Positions 41,536 through 53,463 of a stretch of DNA of 64,000 nt are shown here, piece by piece. Origin of the DNA: Isoetes taiwanensis (Eukaryota; Streptophyta; Lycopodiopsida; Isoetales; Isoetaceae); contig JAJEKV010000003.1 of NCBI GenBank assembly GCA_021234155.1, positions 8,184,413 to 8,248,412 of the forward strand, given 5' to 3'. Numbering within the stretch: position 1 is the first letter of the stretch; each line of letters begins with the position of its first letter. The notes beneath the pieces were generated by a model that worked only from the letters and a program-made list of their open reading frames with translations, was not told the DNA's origin and ran no database searches. Made by a program: the position numbers and the translations under genes.

Positions 41536-43469
41536 AGACCCTTGGACACAGGTAACCATGTCTCGTTTCCTACTCCTATTAGCATCATAATCTTTGATTT
41601 TTTATTGAACCAACACAAAGAAACAATTTGCCCTATTCCTTGAAATCTGTATTAGTTTAGAGTTGCCGCACTAGTAGCATTGGTCCACGAGGTTCTGAAT
41701 TGGTCCACGAGGTTCTGTCATCTTGATGCACATGGCTTTTTGCATTAGTGCTTTTTGGAAAAGGATAAAACTTTTGGCAGCGGCCTTTCTGTACTTCATG
41801 ATAGATGTGTTGGTTATTTCAATTGAAAGTGGGAGGATTGAACACGTTTACAAAGCGGGAAAATACATTCTCTCTAAATTTGCAATGAGAACATCCCCAA
41901 GAATGGCAGTAATCCAGGTTAAAGCTGCCAAATGGATGGAATCACAAAGTGCTTGATGCCTGCGGTGAAATAATCTGGTTCAAACTCTGCATCAATTGCA
42001 TGCTTTTGGCCTTTCACAAACCGTTTACTTGATGAAATTTACTCGCTTGAGAAGTTGGGTTGTAATTTTCCCTTTGTTGATAAATGACATTGCGATTTTT
42101 CTTCCGAATCATCATATTTGAAGTTTACATGAAAAATATTTTGGGAAAAGCTGCCCTTTATTGCCATGAGTTTCCTTTATGTGTGTAAGTTTTTGCAAGT
42201 TATCTTCCATCTCCATTTTGTCATTTCTATCTTGCCATATGATAATAATCTTGATTCATCTTGCCAATTCCCTTTGCCACGATGGCATTCAGTGACGAGC
42301 TAGACCCTACAAAAGAAGTGCATCAAAAGAACAAGAGTAAGTGATGAGCTAGACCCTGGAAAAGAAGTGTATTAAAAGCATGGATAGTCTCAATAAACAA
42401 CATGCTAGGACAATAGAAATCCACTTCAGACACTTGCTTAGTTTCTACCTGTATATTTGAAATTTTTAAGCTAACAAATATATGTGTTTCGGGACTTCTG
42501 TTTTGTGCATTTTATTAGCAAACCTACGACAAAAGCAAACTTAAAAAGAAGACAAAATCCTACTTTGCTCTTAGGGTTAACATACGTGTGCCCAGGGTTG
42601 AGCGCCCACATGAACATGCAACCCAAACTTATGTACGTTCAAACTTGCGCGAGAACGCCAAGCACACGTTTACTAGTACTAGTTTTAAAATGTCCCCGCC
42701 CTTTTTTCCTGCCATGCTTGAAATTTAAAGTTTGGTACACAGCTTTGGGCCTTTAATTTTTGGGCATGGCTCTAATCCCTACTTTCGGAGCAACACCCTC
42801 TTCCGGAATAATCCCTTGGGCATTACCATGTTTTTGATCTAGATCCAAACAGGCCTCTTATGGATCTAAACAAGCCTCTTCTGGACTTTTTGGCCAGTTC
42901 CGGCAAGAAAAAACAATACTACTTAAGACATTGAAGACCGGAATGGATTGGAAGGGGTCCGAAAGGGATCTAAATTAAGAAGATAAACTGGCCTTGAACT
43001 GAATTAGGCAAAGGAATAGAGCAATACAAAGGAAGCAATACCTAGGATGCCAGAAGCCGAGCATGCAGGAGTCCTTGAGAGTTCTTGCATTGTACATTAT
43101 GTAAGTCTTAAACTTGAAATTTCTCTCTTCTTCAACCGCCACTTCTTTCACCACAGAAACAGATGCAGCATCGGCTATGGGGAGATATAGCTTGCACCCT
43201 AAATGTTCAAAAGAAACAGTTTCTTCAGCAAATGTTCTCCTCTTTTTAATCTGTTTGTGTTTGTGTTGCTGGGACTTTGGTTTAACGGGCTTCAACTCCT
43301 CGACCAGTAAACTTGAATTAGAATGCAAGCAGAATCAAGAATGCAAATACAATCAGAATGTCAAGTAGAATGCATGGATGTGGATATTTTGGAAAAGAAT
43401 TAGTGCCACGTGGAAATATCAGATTGACTGATAAGCAAAATTGAACCTAACCAAACTTTATGGTAATAA
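41536..43469. other. gene-free stretch with an unassigned minus-strand frame
   Basis: Small duplications are visible: GGTCCACGAGGTTCTG twice at 41682-41716 and GAGCTAGACCCT-AAAAGAAGTG twice at 42297-42375. A 117-codon minus frame (42975-43328) contains FEHLGCKLYLPIADAASVSV and has a gene-like composition, but I recognise no family. It could be a decayed exon. Confidence 0.35.
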
Positions 43470-43730
43470 GGGCCAGATTCGACTTCGGCAATTACCGGAT
43501 GTCAGTTAGCCCACAACCCATCAATAGACCACGTATGACTCAATTGTCGGACCACGAATTCCATTTTCCGTGACAATTGCAACTTATTTGCCAACGTGGC
43601 GTTGGAATTCCGGTGTGCGACTGTCGGCCGATTTGCCTGACAATTAGGGACCGTGAACGGGGCAAGAAATTTTCTGCTTCTACGTGCTCTTCCCGCCCTC
43701 TGGGAAGCCCGCGAATTGGGTCCTGTGAGC

Positions 43731-43737
43731 TATAAAG
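43731..43737 (+). promoter_or_regulatory. TATA box of Harbinger MYB-like gene
   Basis: TATAAAG, about 395 bp upstream of the start codon and ~250 bp upstream of a 5' UTR intron. The transcript would start near 43765. Position and context only; not tested. Confidence 0.5.
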
Positions 43738-43977
43738 CTCCACATCGAGAGTGGAGCAGAACATAAATTGCACAAATTTGAGAAGCTGACGAACAAAACA
43801 GCAGGTGCAGAGCCATAATTTGTTGAGGTTTTGAGAGGTTTTAATAGCTTGCTGAGGTTTTATTGATATTGGGAAGTTCTAATTGCAGAGGTTTTTCGTT
43901 TCTAGGAAACACTTACAGGATTTTATATACTAGGACTTGCATCAACACAGATTCTAAGGATTTCTGAAAGAATTCAA

Positions 43978-44124
43978 GTAAGTAGTTATAAGTTCTTAAA
44001 ATCTTCTCCAATTACAATTACAATAACAGTTCCATTGATTCATTTCATACATTTCCATTGATTCAATTCATCATACTGTGTAGGATTGCTTAATTTTATT
44101 CCTTTCTTGTTCAAATTGTTGTAG
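43978..44124 (+). other. 5' UTR intron of Harbinger MYB-like gene
   Basis: Donor CAA|GTAAGT at 43978 and acceptor TTGTTGTAG at 44124, with a T-rich run before the acceptor. The ATG follows two bases after the acceptor. Confidence 0.65.
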
Positions 44125-44126
44125 GC

Positions 44127-45032
44127 ATGGCGGGAGGCATGGATTCCATGGATTCTCCAATTAACATTGTCTTCTCCACTCAAGAATCCCAAGCCTCTCT
44201 TTCATATGTTGAACAAAATGTAGTGCGTCCTGTGAAACTTCCAGCACGCCGTTCCCAACTGCCAAATCCATTTCTTAACACTACTTACGCTGCTGGTACT
44301 TACTCTCAGATTCCCCATGAAGGATATGTTCCTCCTCCGACCCATTATCCGATTCCAGCACCATACACTTTTCCTACTGCGCATTCAAGCGCAGCACTTA
44401 ATCCGAACCCTCAACCACCTTACCTCTCTTCTCCTCTGCCATCACCTAAGATTGTTCCTCCACATAAATCCCAACCAGCTAAGCGGCAATGTGCATCGAC
44501 TAAAAAGGGAAAAGGAGATGTAGCAGCAAACGGAGATGAGAAAGTAGATGCTCCTAGCAAGTTCGCAAGATGGGAAGACAAGTGGACAGTTGCCTTAATT
44601 CACATCAGATGTGAGATGCAGGACGAGTTTTCAAAACCACCAAAACAAGGTGTCAACCTTTGGAGCGCTGTTTATACTAAGCTTGTAGCCACATGCCCTG
44701 ATTTTGACAAGGACCACCAAGCTTGTAGGAAAAAATGGAAAGCATTATGGGCAGAGTACATGGCTGATAAGGCCCACAACAATATTTCTGGGAATAATAG
44801 ATCTGAGGAGTGTCAATATTATAACTTAATCGATGAGTACATGGCCAATAGAGCCAATGTGCGCAAAGCTGTCCATGGTGGTTCCATCTCGAATAGCAAT
44901 GAGTCCTCGATAAAGTTGAAAGGTGAAGAAGAGGTAGAAGAGAAACCTTGCGTGACAAAGCGTATCATTGGAGGAGTGCAAGGTAGCGTTGTTGGAAAAA
45001 ATGGAAGTATCCTTCTCCAAGCTCGTCGATAA
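44127..45032 (+). CDS. Harbinger-associated MYB/SANT-like (trihelix) DNA-binding protein
   Basis: 301 residues, intact. Residues 1-130 are low-complexity and Pro-rich. Residues about 148-240 form a MYB/SANT-like trihelix domain: FARWEDKWTVALIHIRCEM, VNLWSAVYTKLVATCPDF, CRKKWKALWAEYMADKA, with the spaced Trp residues of this fold. A basic stretch (KRQCASTKKGKG, 120-130) may be a nuclear signal. In PIF/Harbinger elements such a protein binds the transposon ends and brings the transposase into the nucleus. The frame is unbroken, unlike that of the partner transposase, so it could still be made. A stand-alone host trihelix gene is unlikely because it sits inside matched terminal repeats. Confidence 0.88.
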   Translation: MAGGMDSMDSPINIVFSTQESQASLSYVEQNVVRPVKLPARRSQLPNPFLNTTYAAGTYSQIPHEGYVPPPTHYPIPAPYTFPTAHSSAALNPNPQPPYLSSPLPSPKIVPPHKSQPAKRQCASTKKGKGDVAANGDEKVDAPSKFARWEDKWTVALIHIRCEMQDEFSKPPKQGVNLWSAVYTKLVATCPDFDKDHQACRKKWKALWAEYMADKAHNNISGNNRSEECQYYNLIDEYMANRANVRKAVHGGSISNSNESSIKLKGEEEVEEKPCVTKRIIGGVQGSVVGKNGSILLQARR

Positions 45033-46153
45033 GCTTTGAATTTCAGTAATTTTAAGTTTGATTACTCTCTAATTTTAGACTTGCAAGAAATCTATCCCCA
45101 GAACTTCTACTACTCCATGTATGATCAGAATCTGAGAAATTGAGATATTATTAAATTGGGAGTTGTTATTCTAATTCTGGTAATTAATTCTGTATTGATG
45201 TTTATGCCGTCGAAAGTTCCAGATTGCTAGATAGCTGGTCCGTCAACTATGCCATTAGAGTTCTTGCTGGATTTGATCTACTTATGTTGCTTATGCTGTT
45301 TGCTAGATAGATGTGCTAGTCAGAGTATACCTTGCAACGTGTATGCTGCAAATGAACTATAAGACACAGCTAAACTCATTTCATTTGTCACAACTAAATC
45401 AAATGCAAGATAGGATGAAGAAGATTGGATCCTACGCCACACGTTCAAGTTGATGCAGCTCATGTTATCAATCAAAGTTGAATTGTGGAGTGCATAAGAT
45501 GTTTATGTCAATAGTCTCCCAAAATAATCTCCTCCACTGGATTTAACAGCATAATCAGATGACATTACTCCATCCATCCCATATTACTGTGCATATATAT
45601 CGATATTTATTCTTACCATGCTTTTGTCAGTCTTGCATACTGAAGTTATTAAAGTGTATTGGGACTATCAAAACTCTGTTGACTTTTCTTGTAGTAGATG
45701 CTCTTTAATAAGCTCCAAGCCAGGCTATGGCAGCAAAATTTAACAGCCAGAGATGTGATGCTAGACACGTTGTTAATATACTTTTGTACTCGTTGTCTTC
45801 TTCACTAAAATAGTATTGTCCGCAATCAATAATTGGATCAATGTTAGGAAAAGCAAACGATACATCATTATTCTTTCAAATCAGGTAATGCCATTGCAGA
45901 AGACAGACATGATTGAGATGTTATCAAAAGGGACACCAATTTTATAGTGATGCCATCTTGTTGTCTCACCTAGAGACAAGCGACATACTAAAAGACTCCA
46001 CACAATATGCTTCTGCAATTTGACATCATTGAAATCATTGCAATTTGACCTCATTGACATCATTGCAATTTGACATCCTTGGACTGTGAAGCCTTAATTT
46101 GAGGTCTAGTTGCTGAAATTTGAGATGTCATGGTGGGAACAAAACAGTGAACC

Positions 46154-46498
46154 TCACAAACCTAAAGCAGCTGATAATGCCCCATGCACCTCAACTCCAA
46201 TTTGAGCTTGAGCTTTATCAAGGTCTGTAGTGGCTGTGTTCAGTTTTTGGGTAAACTCTACCAAACCTGACTTAACTTCCTCAAGATCAAACCTATCCAG
46301 TGGAGCAGCCTCTACTGCCACAATATCAGTCACAGAGTTGGCATGGATTAAAGCAAATCCTCCACTCACAAAATGAAGATGTCCAAAGCATCCAAGAAGA
46401 TTAACCATGCATGTATAATGGGAAATGTTTGGTATGATGCCATACTCATCAATCATAGAAATAAAGTATTTATGGCCACGTTTCTTTACAATAACCAT
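46154..46498 (-). pseudogene. captured host fragment: PPR-like piece joined to ATP synthase delta' C-terminal part
   Basis: A 114-codon minus frame. Residues ~9-41 ([19 protein letters not shown] then [11 protein letters not shown]) match the consensus of a plant PPR-E/DYW protein repeat. Residues ~41-114 ([20 protein letters not shown], then [20 protein letters not shown] and [14 protein letters not shown]) match the C-terminal half of the plant mitochondrial F1-ATP synthase delta' subunit. In plants that protein couples proton flow to ATP synthesis in mitochondria. The last codons end in TTTAG|GTTTGTG, a possible exon/intron junction. The piece lies antisense to the two transposon genes. 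Both matches are from memory of the families. Confidence 0.7.
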
Positions 46499-47333
46499 TT
46501 AAAGAGGTGGATTAAAATCCTGGAAATGTTCTTTCATGGTCTCTTTTTCAGCTTGGTCTTATTTGGGAGGAAATTTACACGGTCTATGGAGGTGCATTGT
46601 CTTATGACATGGTTGATGTTGCCTGTGGATAATAATCTTAAGACTGAAACATGGCCATCCAGTCAGCTTTGGTTTCATTCTCATAGTCATCCCACTACCA
46701 TTGATGCCATACATATCATTCCTCCTCTTTTATTTTTCTCTACAATTCTTGGCAATTTATCGCAATTCCCACATTTAGGCATCCTCACTTCCGTTTCTTC
46801 CTCTTGTTGCAAGCCCACTTGTTTCTTCTTCAAGGTGTTAGATGATTGTGGGCCTCAAATGAAGAGGCCAGAGACTGCATTTTACTCACATGGTTGGCTA
46901 CATCTTCTGTTGGGCTCATTTTGGCTGCAAAACAATTCTTCCATGGATGCCTTCTTAGATGTATGGCACTCCCAACTGTGCCTTTCAGCCTTACAAGGGG
47001 ATTTCAGCACCTTTCAAACCAAAGGAGACAGACTACATGCATCAGAACCAATAGATAATGTCCATATGATCTAATTTTCCTAGGTTCTGAGTTCACTCTG
47101 CAGGTTTGACATATACGTTTTCCCACAGGACAAATCTAAATAGAATAGAATAGAATAGTTTTTTTAACGTCCACGGAGACCAATAGGTCATGGGACCCAT
47201 ACAATGGGCTAGTACAATCATTACTACTAGGATTAAAAAACCTCTGCCTCGAAAGGTTTCCAAGAAAAAAACCTTTGCAGTAATGATGATACTAGACAAG
47301 CGGAAATAATGACTACTGAGGGCTCAGTAATCC

Positions 47334-47675
47334 TGAAACACTATCCTGAATCACCTTCACATCTTGCCTTCTCATGATTTGGAGAACTACAAGAATTAAC
47401 AAAACACTTAAAGATTATTGGGGATTATTGGGCTCAGTAAAAGAAACACTATCCTGAATCACCTTCACATCTTGCCTTCTCACGATTTGGAGAACTACAA
47501 GAATTAACAAAACACTTGAAGATTATTGGGGATTGACTTGTATTTATAGTTGTAGCTAATTTTGAACAGCTAAACGCAGATTCCCTATAATGAAACACCT
47601 GAAGATTATTGGGGATTGACTTGTATTTATAGTTGTAGCTAATTTTGAACAGCAAAACACAGATTCCCTATAATG
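47334..47675. repeat. short direct duplications inside the Harbinger element
   Basis: ACACTATCCTGAATCACC through AAAACACTT occurs at about 47338-47411 and 47440-47516. GATTGACTTGTATTTATAGT through GATTCCCTATAATGA occurs at about 47530-47593 and 47612-47675. Non-coding. Confidence 0.8.
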
Positions 47676-48099
47676 ATGTATGCAAATCCACTCCCTATCA
47701 AGCTGGCTATTCAGCTTTTTGGATGTCGTATGTAACTGGGAGAGTATCAAGTTCCCTTCTCTTGCTCTAGATTCTGAACTGCATTGGAAGTTCATGTAAC
47801 ACCTGTCTAAGTTGGTATTGGTACAAGACACCCCTCTAAGTTGTTTGGGATTTGTTGTTTGGGATTAGTAGCAGATGGATAGAAAGAAATAAGGTTAAGA
47901 TCAGGGGTAGTTTCTGTTTCTGAAAATCAGAATTTGAGGAATCAAGTCTGATAAAAATATATCATGCCCAAAAACCAGATCCATTATGGGATACTGCAGA
48001 TAGTTTCAAAGCACTCTTTTTTTCCTTTTGTGTACTTGTTTTCTTGATCTCCTGGCCAGTAAATAAAATGTTCTAGTCTGTGCATTGTGTTTCTGATTA

Positions 48100-49437
48100 T
48101 TGAATGTGTACTTGTTCCATCATTTGATCGGGCATTGTGAAGATGGACAGGATGGAGAAGATCTTGTGGCCATGTTGTTGTACCACATTCTGAAAGCATT
48201 GATTGAGGAATCTTCACCCACAATGGTATTTACCCTCTATGCTCATTGGATGGAAATGTGTTCATATTTAACAAGCTGCACTAACGGTAGAACAATTAGA
48301 GGATCTCCCCATGTTTGGACCTATAGCAGGGTCTCTAAATTTATGGAAGCCACGCTTCTGTCGTCTTACACAGTTGACATGTTTAAGAGTAGACAACGGT
48401 TGTCCAGAGCTACATTTCAGTATGTATGTAGTGTGTTAGGCCCGTCACTTATTCGTCAAGATACATATATGCGCACAGCTATATCTGTGGAGAAAAGGAT
48501 TTGCATTGCTCTGAGAAGACTTGCAATAGGGAATACTATAAAGGAAATTGCAGATCAATATAGTGTGGGCTATACAACGGCGCAGAGGGCTATATGCGAA
48601 TTCTGCAAAGCAGTGAAGGAGAATCTGCAAGATTTATGTATAAAATGGCCTTCTCCTGATCGCATGCATACCTTATCATGTCAGTTTGAACATTTGAAAG
48701 GAATCCCTTTTGTTGTTGGGGCTATTGATGGTAGTCATCTACCGATTATTGCACCTACTGAAAATGCAACAGGAAGGGCTTTCATTCAGTCCTGTTACAA
48801 GTGATTGTGAGCGCAAATTGTTGCATATGGGACTATGATGTTGGCTGAACAGGCAGCATTCACGATTGGAAGTTATTTGAACAAAGTGAAGCTGGAAAGA
48901 GGATCAAAGCTGGGCACTTGGGAAACTATTGTCTAGTAGGTGATGCAGCTTACCCTCCACGGCCTTGGATGCTTTCGCCATTCAAGGGTCATAAGGATGG
49001 ACTTAGCAGAGCAGAGTATCATTGGAATTATATTCAATCTAGCACGAGAATGCCAGTAGAATGCACATTTGGCATGTTGAAGTCAAGATTCAGGATCTTG
49101 TTGAAGAGAAATGACACGCAGTTAGAAAAGGTGCCAGATATAGTTGCTGCTTGTCTTATATTGCATAATCTTTGTGTGAGACACGGTGATGGGTTTGATA
49201 ACAACTGGATAGATGAAGCGAAATCTAAATTACAGGCAGCCATAGAATCAGAAAGGAAAAGTAAAAAATATGCAGAGCGAGTCAAGCGCTTGCAGATTCC
49301 TGATAATGAAGTGGTGAGGGCTGCAGCATACGGATTGCACAGGGTAGCAGGCACAAACTTGAACCCCATTAGAGTTATATTGGGGTCCCATTTCATCCTA
49401 CACGGGTGTATCCAGTCAGCAAAGTCGAAATTGGCCC
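48100..49437 (+). pseudogene. PIF/Harbinger DDE transposase (disabled)
   Basis: DDE_Tnp_4-type transposase, which would cut and rejoin element ends at TWA sites. Part one (48100-48804): helix-turn-helix-like region (RLAIGNTIKEIADQYSVGY, TTAQRAI, residues ~141-165) and the first Asp in VVGAIDGSHLPI. Part two (frame at 48918): second Asp in CLVGDAAYPPRPWMLSPF and the Glu in RMPVECTFGMLKSRFR. All three catalytic residues are present. A frameshift at about 48804 (TGA after CYK) and an in-frame TGA near 48855 break it. No ATG opens the first frame; an upstream exon or a start near 48169 is possible. The frame runs on past the terminal repeat to 49583. Confidence 0.92.
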
Positions 49438-49519
49438 TAACCAATAAGATTCGAGGGTGTCCTACATGTCACTGCATCTTGGCTTTTACCAAATCAGGGG
49501 GAAGATACGGGGAAATCCT

Positions 49520-50896
49520 TCACCGATTTTTCTGTTGGGCCTTCGTTCCCCCTCCCGCCTCCGCCTCCCCCTCCCGTCTGTGATGCAGAAGACGGTATTC
49601 AAAGAGAATTCCTTCTTCTCTCTTGATGAGTAGAAGTAGGGTGTTGATTTTTGTACTATCAGTGTCACATTGAGGAATAGGAAAAATGCAACAGGTGGTT
49701 GGATCGACATGGAAATATCTGTAGGGTCATGGGTGTCAATGTTGCCCAGAAAATATGGACCTCATGGTGTTAAGAGGCGAAAAGAAGATGTCATAAAAAT
49801 GCTTTGGAAAGCCCAGGTACTTGGTTTTATATTTAGCAAATCAGGAAAAATTGTGGATGAGGTTTTGGTTGCACACGCATACTCTGCACAAGATATGCAG
49901 AAAGAGGAAATATGTAGGACAGCGGGATTTCCTAAGATGGAAGTAAACTGCATATGCTCTTCTAATTTCAAGGAAGCTGTTTCAGCCAGAAGCATAACAA
50001 GCGTACTACATGTTCATCACATCAGTGTTGGCAAATTGTTATTTGCTGACATACCACCACTTTTGCTCAAAGAAAGTGGCATTTGGTTTCATAAGTATCA
50101 TTATAGTGTTGCAAATGGTATTGGTGTTTAATTGGCTGAAATTCCAACACCAGATCTTTATTACTTGTCGAAAAGCTTTTATGACCAAGAGTTGGTGACG
50201 CTATGTCGATGTATGCTAAGAAAGGAAATTGGAAGAATGCTAACCGAGAGGGGTGGAGTGAGATGTGGTGTTAAGTTGTTGATGCCAATCAAATTATTTG
50301 CATACATGTTTAAAGATGTTAGGGGAATAAAGCGAGCACCACAAAGTTTCAGCTTCCAGGACTTAAGAGATTCTGATGTTGACAGTTTGTTTATTGGTGA
50401 ATGGAATAAGAAGGTTTACTTAAAACAGTGGGCAACTTATCGAATGTGCAAATCGACAAAAGTTGCCTCCTTTTCAGGTGAATATATTTATTGAGTGATC
50501 ATCACAGTGTAGATACCAAGAGGTAGTATAACTAGTCTGATTTATCATCTGCAGGTACAGAATTCCTAAGCAAACTCTATATTGCAATTTCTATGTGGAA
50601 AGAAAAAAAAGGATATGGAAGAACGGTGGATGGTCATGGATACCTCTGGTACAAACTTTAAGTAGGGATCACGCCATGCAATTACAGTTGAAATAACAAA
50701 TGACATGAATGAAATGTTGGATGTGGATGCGGAGTGGTCTTTGATGGAATGCCGGAAGCTTTTGGGGGCTCTTCACAACCACTTTGACTTCTACTTCATA
50801 CTTGACGAGAAGAAGGTTGGTTTCCGAAGAGAGTGCCTAGTTAAATGTAAAGATTGCACAGTGCCACATAATCTAAAGCTTGCTTTTGAAAAGTAG
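49520..50896 (+). pseudogene. unrecognised broken coding region, possibly several exons
   Basis: Adjacent frames look like parts of one protein. 49670-50131 reads GSWVSMLPRKYGPHGVKRRK and HHISVGKLLFADIPPLLLKE. 50132-50494 reads LYYLSKSFYDQELVTLCRCM and SFQDLRDSDVDSLFIGEWNK. About 50553-50660 reads FLSKLYIAISMWKEKKGYG. 50705-50896 reads LMECRKLLGALHNHFDFYFI then LDEKKVGFRRECLV. Stops and frame changes separate them; some gaps could be introns. I recognise no family. It begins just outside the Harbinger element, so it could be a decayed host gene or another element's gene. Confidence 0.4.
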
Positions 50897-52086
50897 TTGA
50901 CAGTTTGTAACAGCAACAGACATGTTTAGAAATGGAATTACGTAAGTTAAGTGCCATTATGGGCAACTCATAACAGGTAATTAGGCATTATGCCTGATTT
51001 GTCAATGTATTCCCTGCTACTCAATAAATGGAAATTGTATTTTTGCTTCTCTACTGCCTTATTGACATTGACAGCTAAAGATGTCTTGCCATACTGTAAT
51101 AAACCTGTTTGGCATGTTTGGATCAGCTCTTGATCTGCAGTTCCCAAAGAAGCATCTACAGACTGTGACTCTGATGTACTGCCTGCTTCCAAACTGTACT
51201 CATTTTTCACAATGCAGAATGCCTAGGTGTGAGGTAAGCTTTGCTTTTTCTTCATTCTTCAGATCTCCTTGTACCTTCCTTCTCTTCCTCTTTGTCTTTC
51301 TTGTTTTCTGGATGTCAACCTGGTTTTGTCCTTCATATCTGTTTAGTGATTGCACTTTTTTCCTTGCTGGTTTTGTCCTTCATATCTGTTTAGTGATTGC
51401 ACTTTTTTCTTTAATTGTCTTTCCCTTCTGCAATCACTTCCATTCACAAGGCAAACAAAAAGAAAAAACTAAGTGGTTACCAAGTTCTTATACTTGAAAA
51501 TCATTGAGGCAGATTTGTACTTTAAATCATAACAATTGGGATATTTTCTCTCCTCTCTTTTTAGCGAATATATATAACTAGTTGTAATCCCCACCCTTTG
51601 CAAGAAATTTGCTACGAATAATGCAGTTGTCATCATCTCACAAAAAAGAAAGAGGAGTACACTTGAAGTTCTTCTTCTTTTTTTTGCTTTACAATTTGGG
51701 CCCATCACTCAGATACCAAATCTTCCTAGATAAGTTAAGGTTGTGCACTTTCACCTTAGAATTAAGTTTTACGAAATAAATAATATGGGATCTAATGATT
51801 GTAAGTTCTATTATTCTAAAAGAGTAGCTAAAGACTTCTACTAGATTACATGAACCTAACCATGATCTCTTACTATGCCAGTATTGTAAATTTAGGGTCT
51901 TCGTATATAGAGTATTTAAGGTACTGAATGGCGGTATGAAGAACTGATATGGACTCATCAATGCTTGGATGCTTCATAATTGTACAATTCTAAATGACGC
52001 CACATCCTCACATAGTTTTCTTTGGAACATTATGGTACATCTTGCAATGTGGTGATAGAGACTAATTTTGAACTCAGACTTTTCAA
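50897..52086. other. gene-free stretch
   Basis: T-rich non-coding sequence. A local duplication of GGTTTTGTCCTTCATATCTG through TTGCACTTTTTTC lies at 51321-51410. Nothing else is recognised. Confidence 0.45.
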
Positions 52087-53015
52087 ATGCTCAATGTTCT
52101 TTTATGTAAAAGAAATTAACTAGCAAACTGTTTATGGACACAAGGTTTAAACAGAATGATCAATTACTGTCATTAAGTTAGAAATTCACTTTAAACGGGG
52201 GAAATGCTCAATGTTCTTTTATGTAAAAGAAATTAACTAACATGTTTATGGACACAAGGTTTAAACAGAATGATCAATTACTCTCATTAAGTTAGAAATT
52301 CTGTTGTTGCTGTTGCACCATGTTTGTTAGAATTTCAATTTTAATTATCTTAGACATCTTGTACTTCCAAATGTACTTGGACTCCACATGGACTGCTTAC
52401 ATGGCATGCCACATGGACTACTGACATGGCATGCCACATGGACTACTTACATGCCTTGGACTGGCACTGATGACAGTATGTGGTGATTATGACTATGGCA
52501 TAACACGTGTTTGATGACTTGGCTCATTGAATGCTGGCATGGACTGCCACATAGACTACCCCCAAAAAAAAAAAAAAAAACTTATACTTGTCCACTTTAA
52601 GGAGCACCATGGGTGTTATAAAGTCAATTTTTGAATTGTGACATCTTGGGCAAGCACCATGGTTGTTAGAAATTCAATTTTAATTATCTTAGACATCTTG
52701 TACTTCCAAATGTACTTGGACTCCACATGGACTGCTTACATGGACTGCCACATGGACTACTGACATGGCATGCCACATGGACTACTTACATGCCTTGGAC
52801 TGGCACATGATGACAATGGCATAACACGTGTTTGATGACTTGGCTCATTGAATGCTGGCATGGACTGCCACATAGACTACCCCCCCCCAAAAAAAAAACT
52901 TATACTTGTCCACATGGCATGACGTGTATGATGACATGGTAAGATGATGTGGCACATGCATTTTGATACACATGGCATGACGTGTATGATGACATGGTAA
53001 GATGATGTGGCACAC
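52087..53015 (+). repeat. cluster of segmental tandem duplications
   Basis: Three nested repeats. (1) ATGCTCAATGTTC through TTAGAAATTC, ~100 bp, at 52087-52190 and 52205-52302. (2) A ~250-bp block starting TTAGAATTTCAATTTTAATT, at about 52326-52588 and 52667-52912, rich in CATGGACT and ACATGGCATGCCACATGGAC. (3) CACATGGCATGACGTGTATG through GATGTGGCAC at 52913-52953 and 52970-53014. Poly-A/poly-C runs sit at both block-2 ends. Confidence 0.85.
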
Positions 53016-53463
53016 AAATTTGCTTAAAAATGTAACATTTTCTTCAAACAAATAAAAGTTTCTAATATGAATTTTCTAATATTCTAAGGATCTATATAGG
53101 TCCTTAGTGTCCTTAGTGTCCTATATAGGTCCTTAGTGTCCTATATAGGATCTATATAGGATATTGATCTATTTAGTGTCCTTAGTCTATGTAGGATCTA
53201 TATAGTAGTGATTTATGCATGCAAAATCTAGACCCATAAATTTCGAATTTTCTGATTGCATTGCTCCACAAACTGTTTGCATCGCTCGACAGTCTAATGG
53301 CGTGGACGAAGCTCACCCAGAAGAGGCCAATGGAGGAATCTGTCGGTTCTTCTCCATGTCTTCAAAAAATTAGTGTAAGAGCTCGGTTTAGTTGCTCTCA
53401 GGTGATGATCTTGCAAGAAAAAGGAGCTTTAGTTTCTGGAAAAGTGCAGCAGTGGGTAGAATA
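53016..53463. other. gene-free stretch with short tandem repeats
   Basis: CTATATAGGTCCTTAGTGTC-like units at 53090-53200. No gene recognised. Confidence 0.5.

Larger units (their letters stand above)
43470..49437 (+). mobile_element. PIF/Harbinger DNA transposon, complete ends
   Basis: The left end GGGCCAGATTCGACTT and the right end, inverted, GGGCCAATTTCGACTT agree at 14 of 16 positions. TAA flanks both sides (43467-43469, 49438-49440), the 3-bp duplication typical of this superfamily. The 5,968-bp element holds both expected genes in the same direction: a MYB/SANT-like protein (44127-45032) and a DDE transposase (from 48100). It also carries a captured host fragment (46154-46498). Confidence 0.95.

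Noticed and set aside
46373-47074. 233-codon plus-strand frame in the Harbinger element
   Set aside because: No domain recognised, Phe/Leu/Ser-rich, and it partly overlaps the captured minus-strand fragment.
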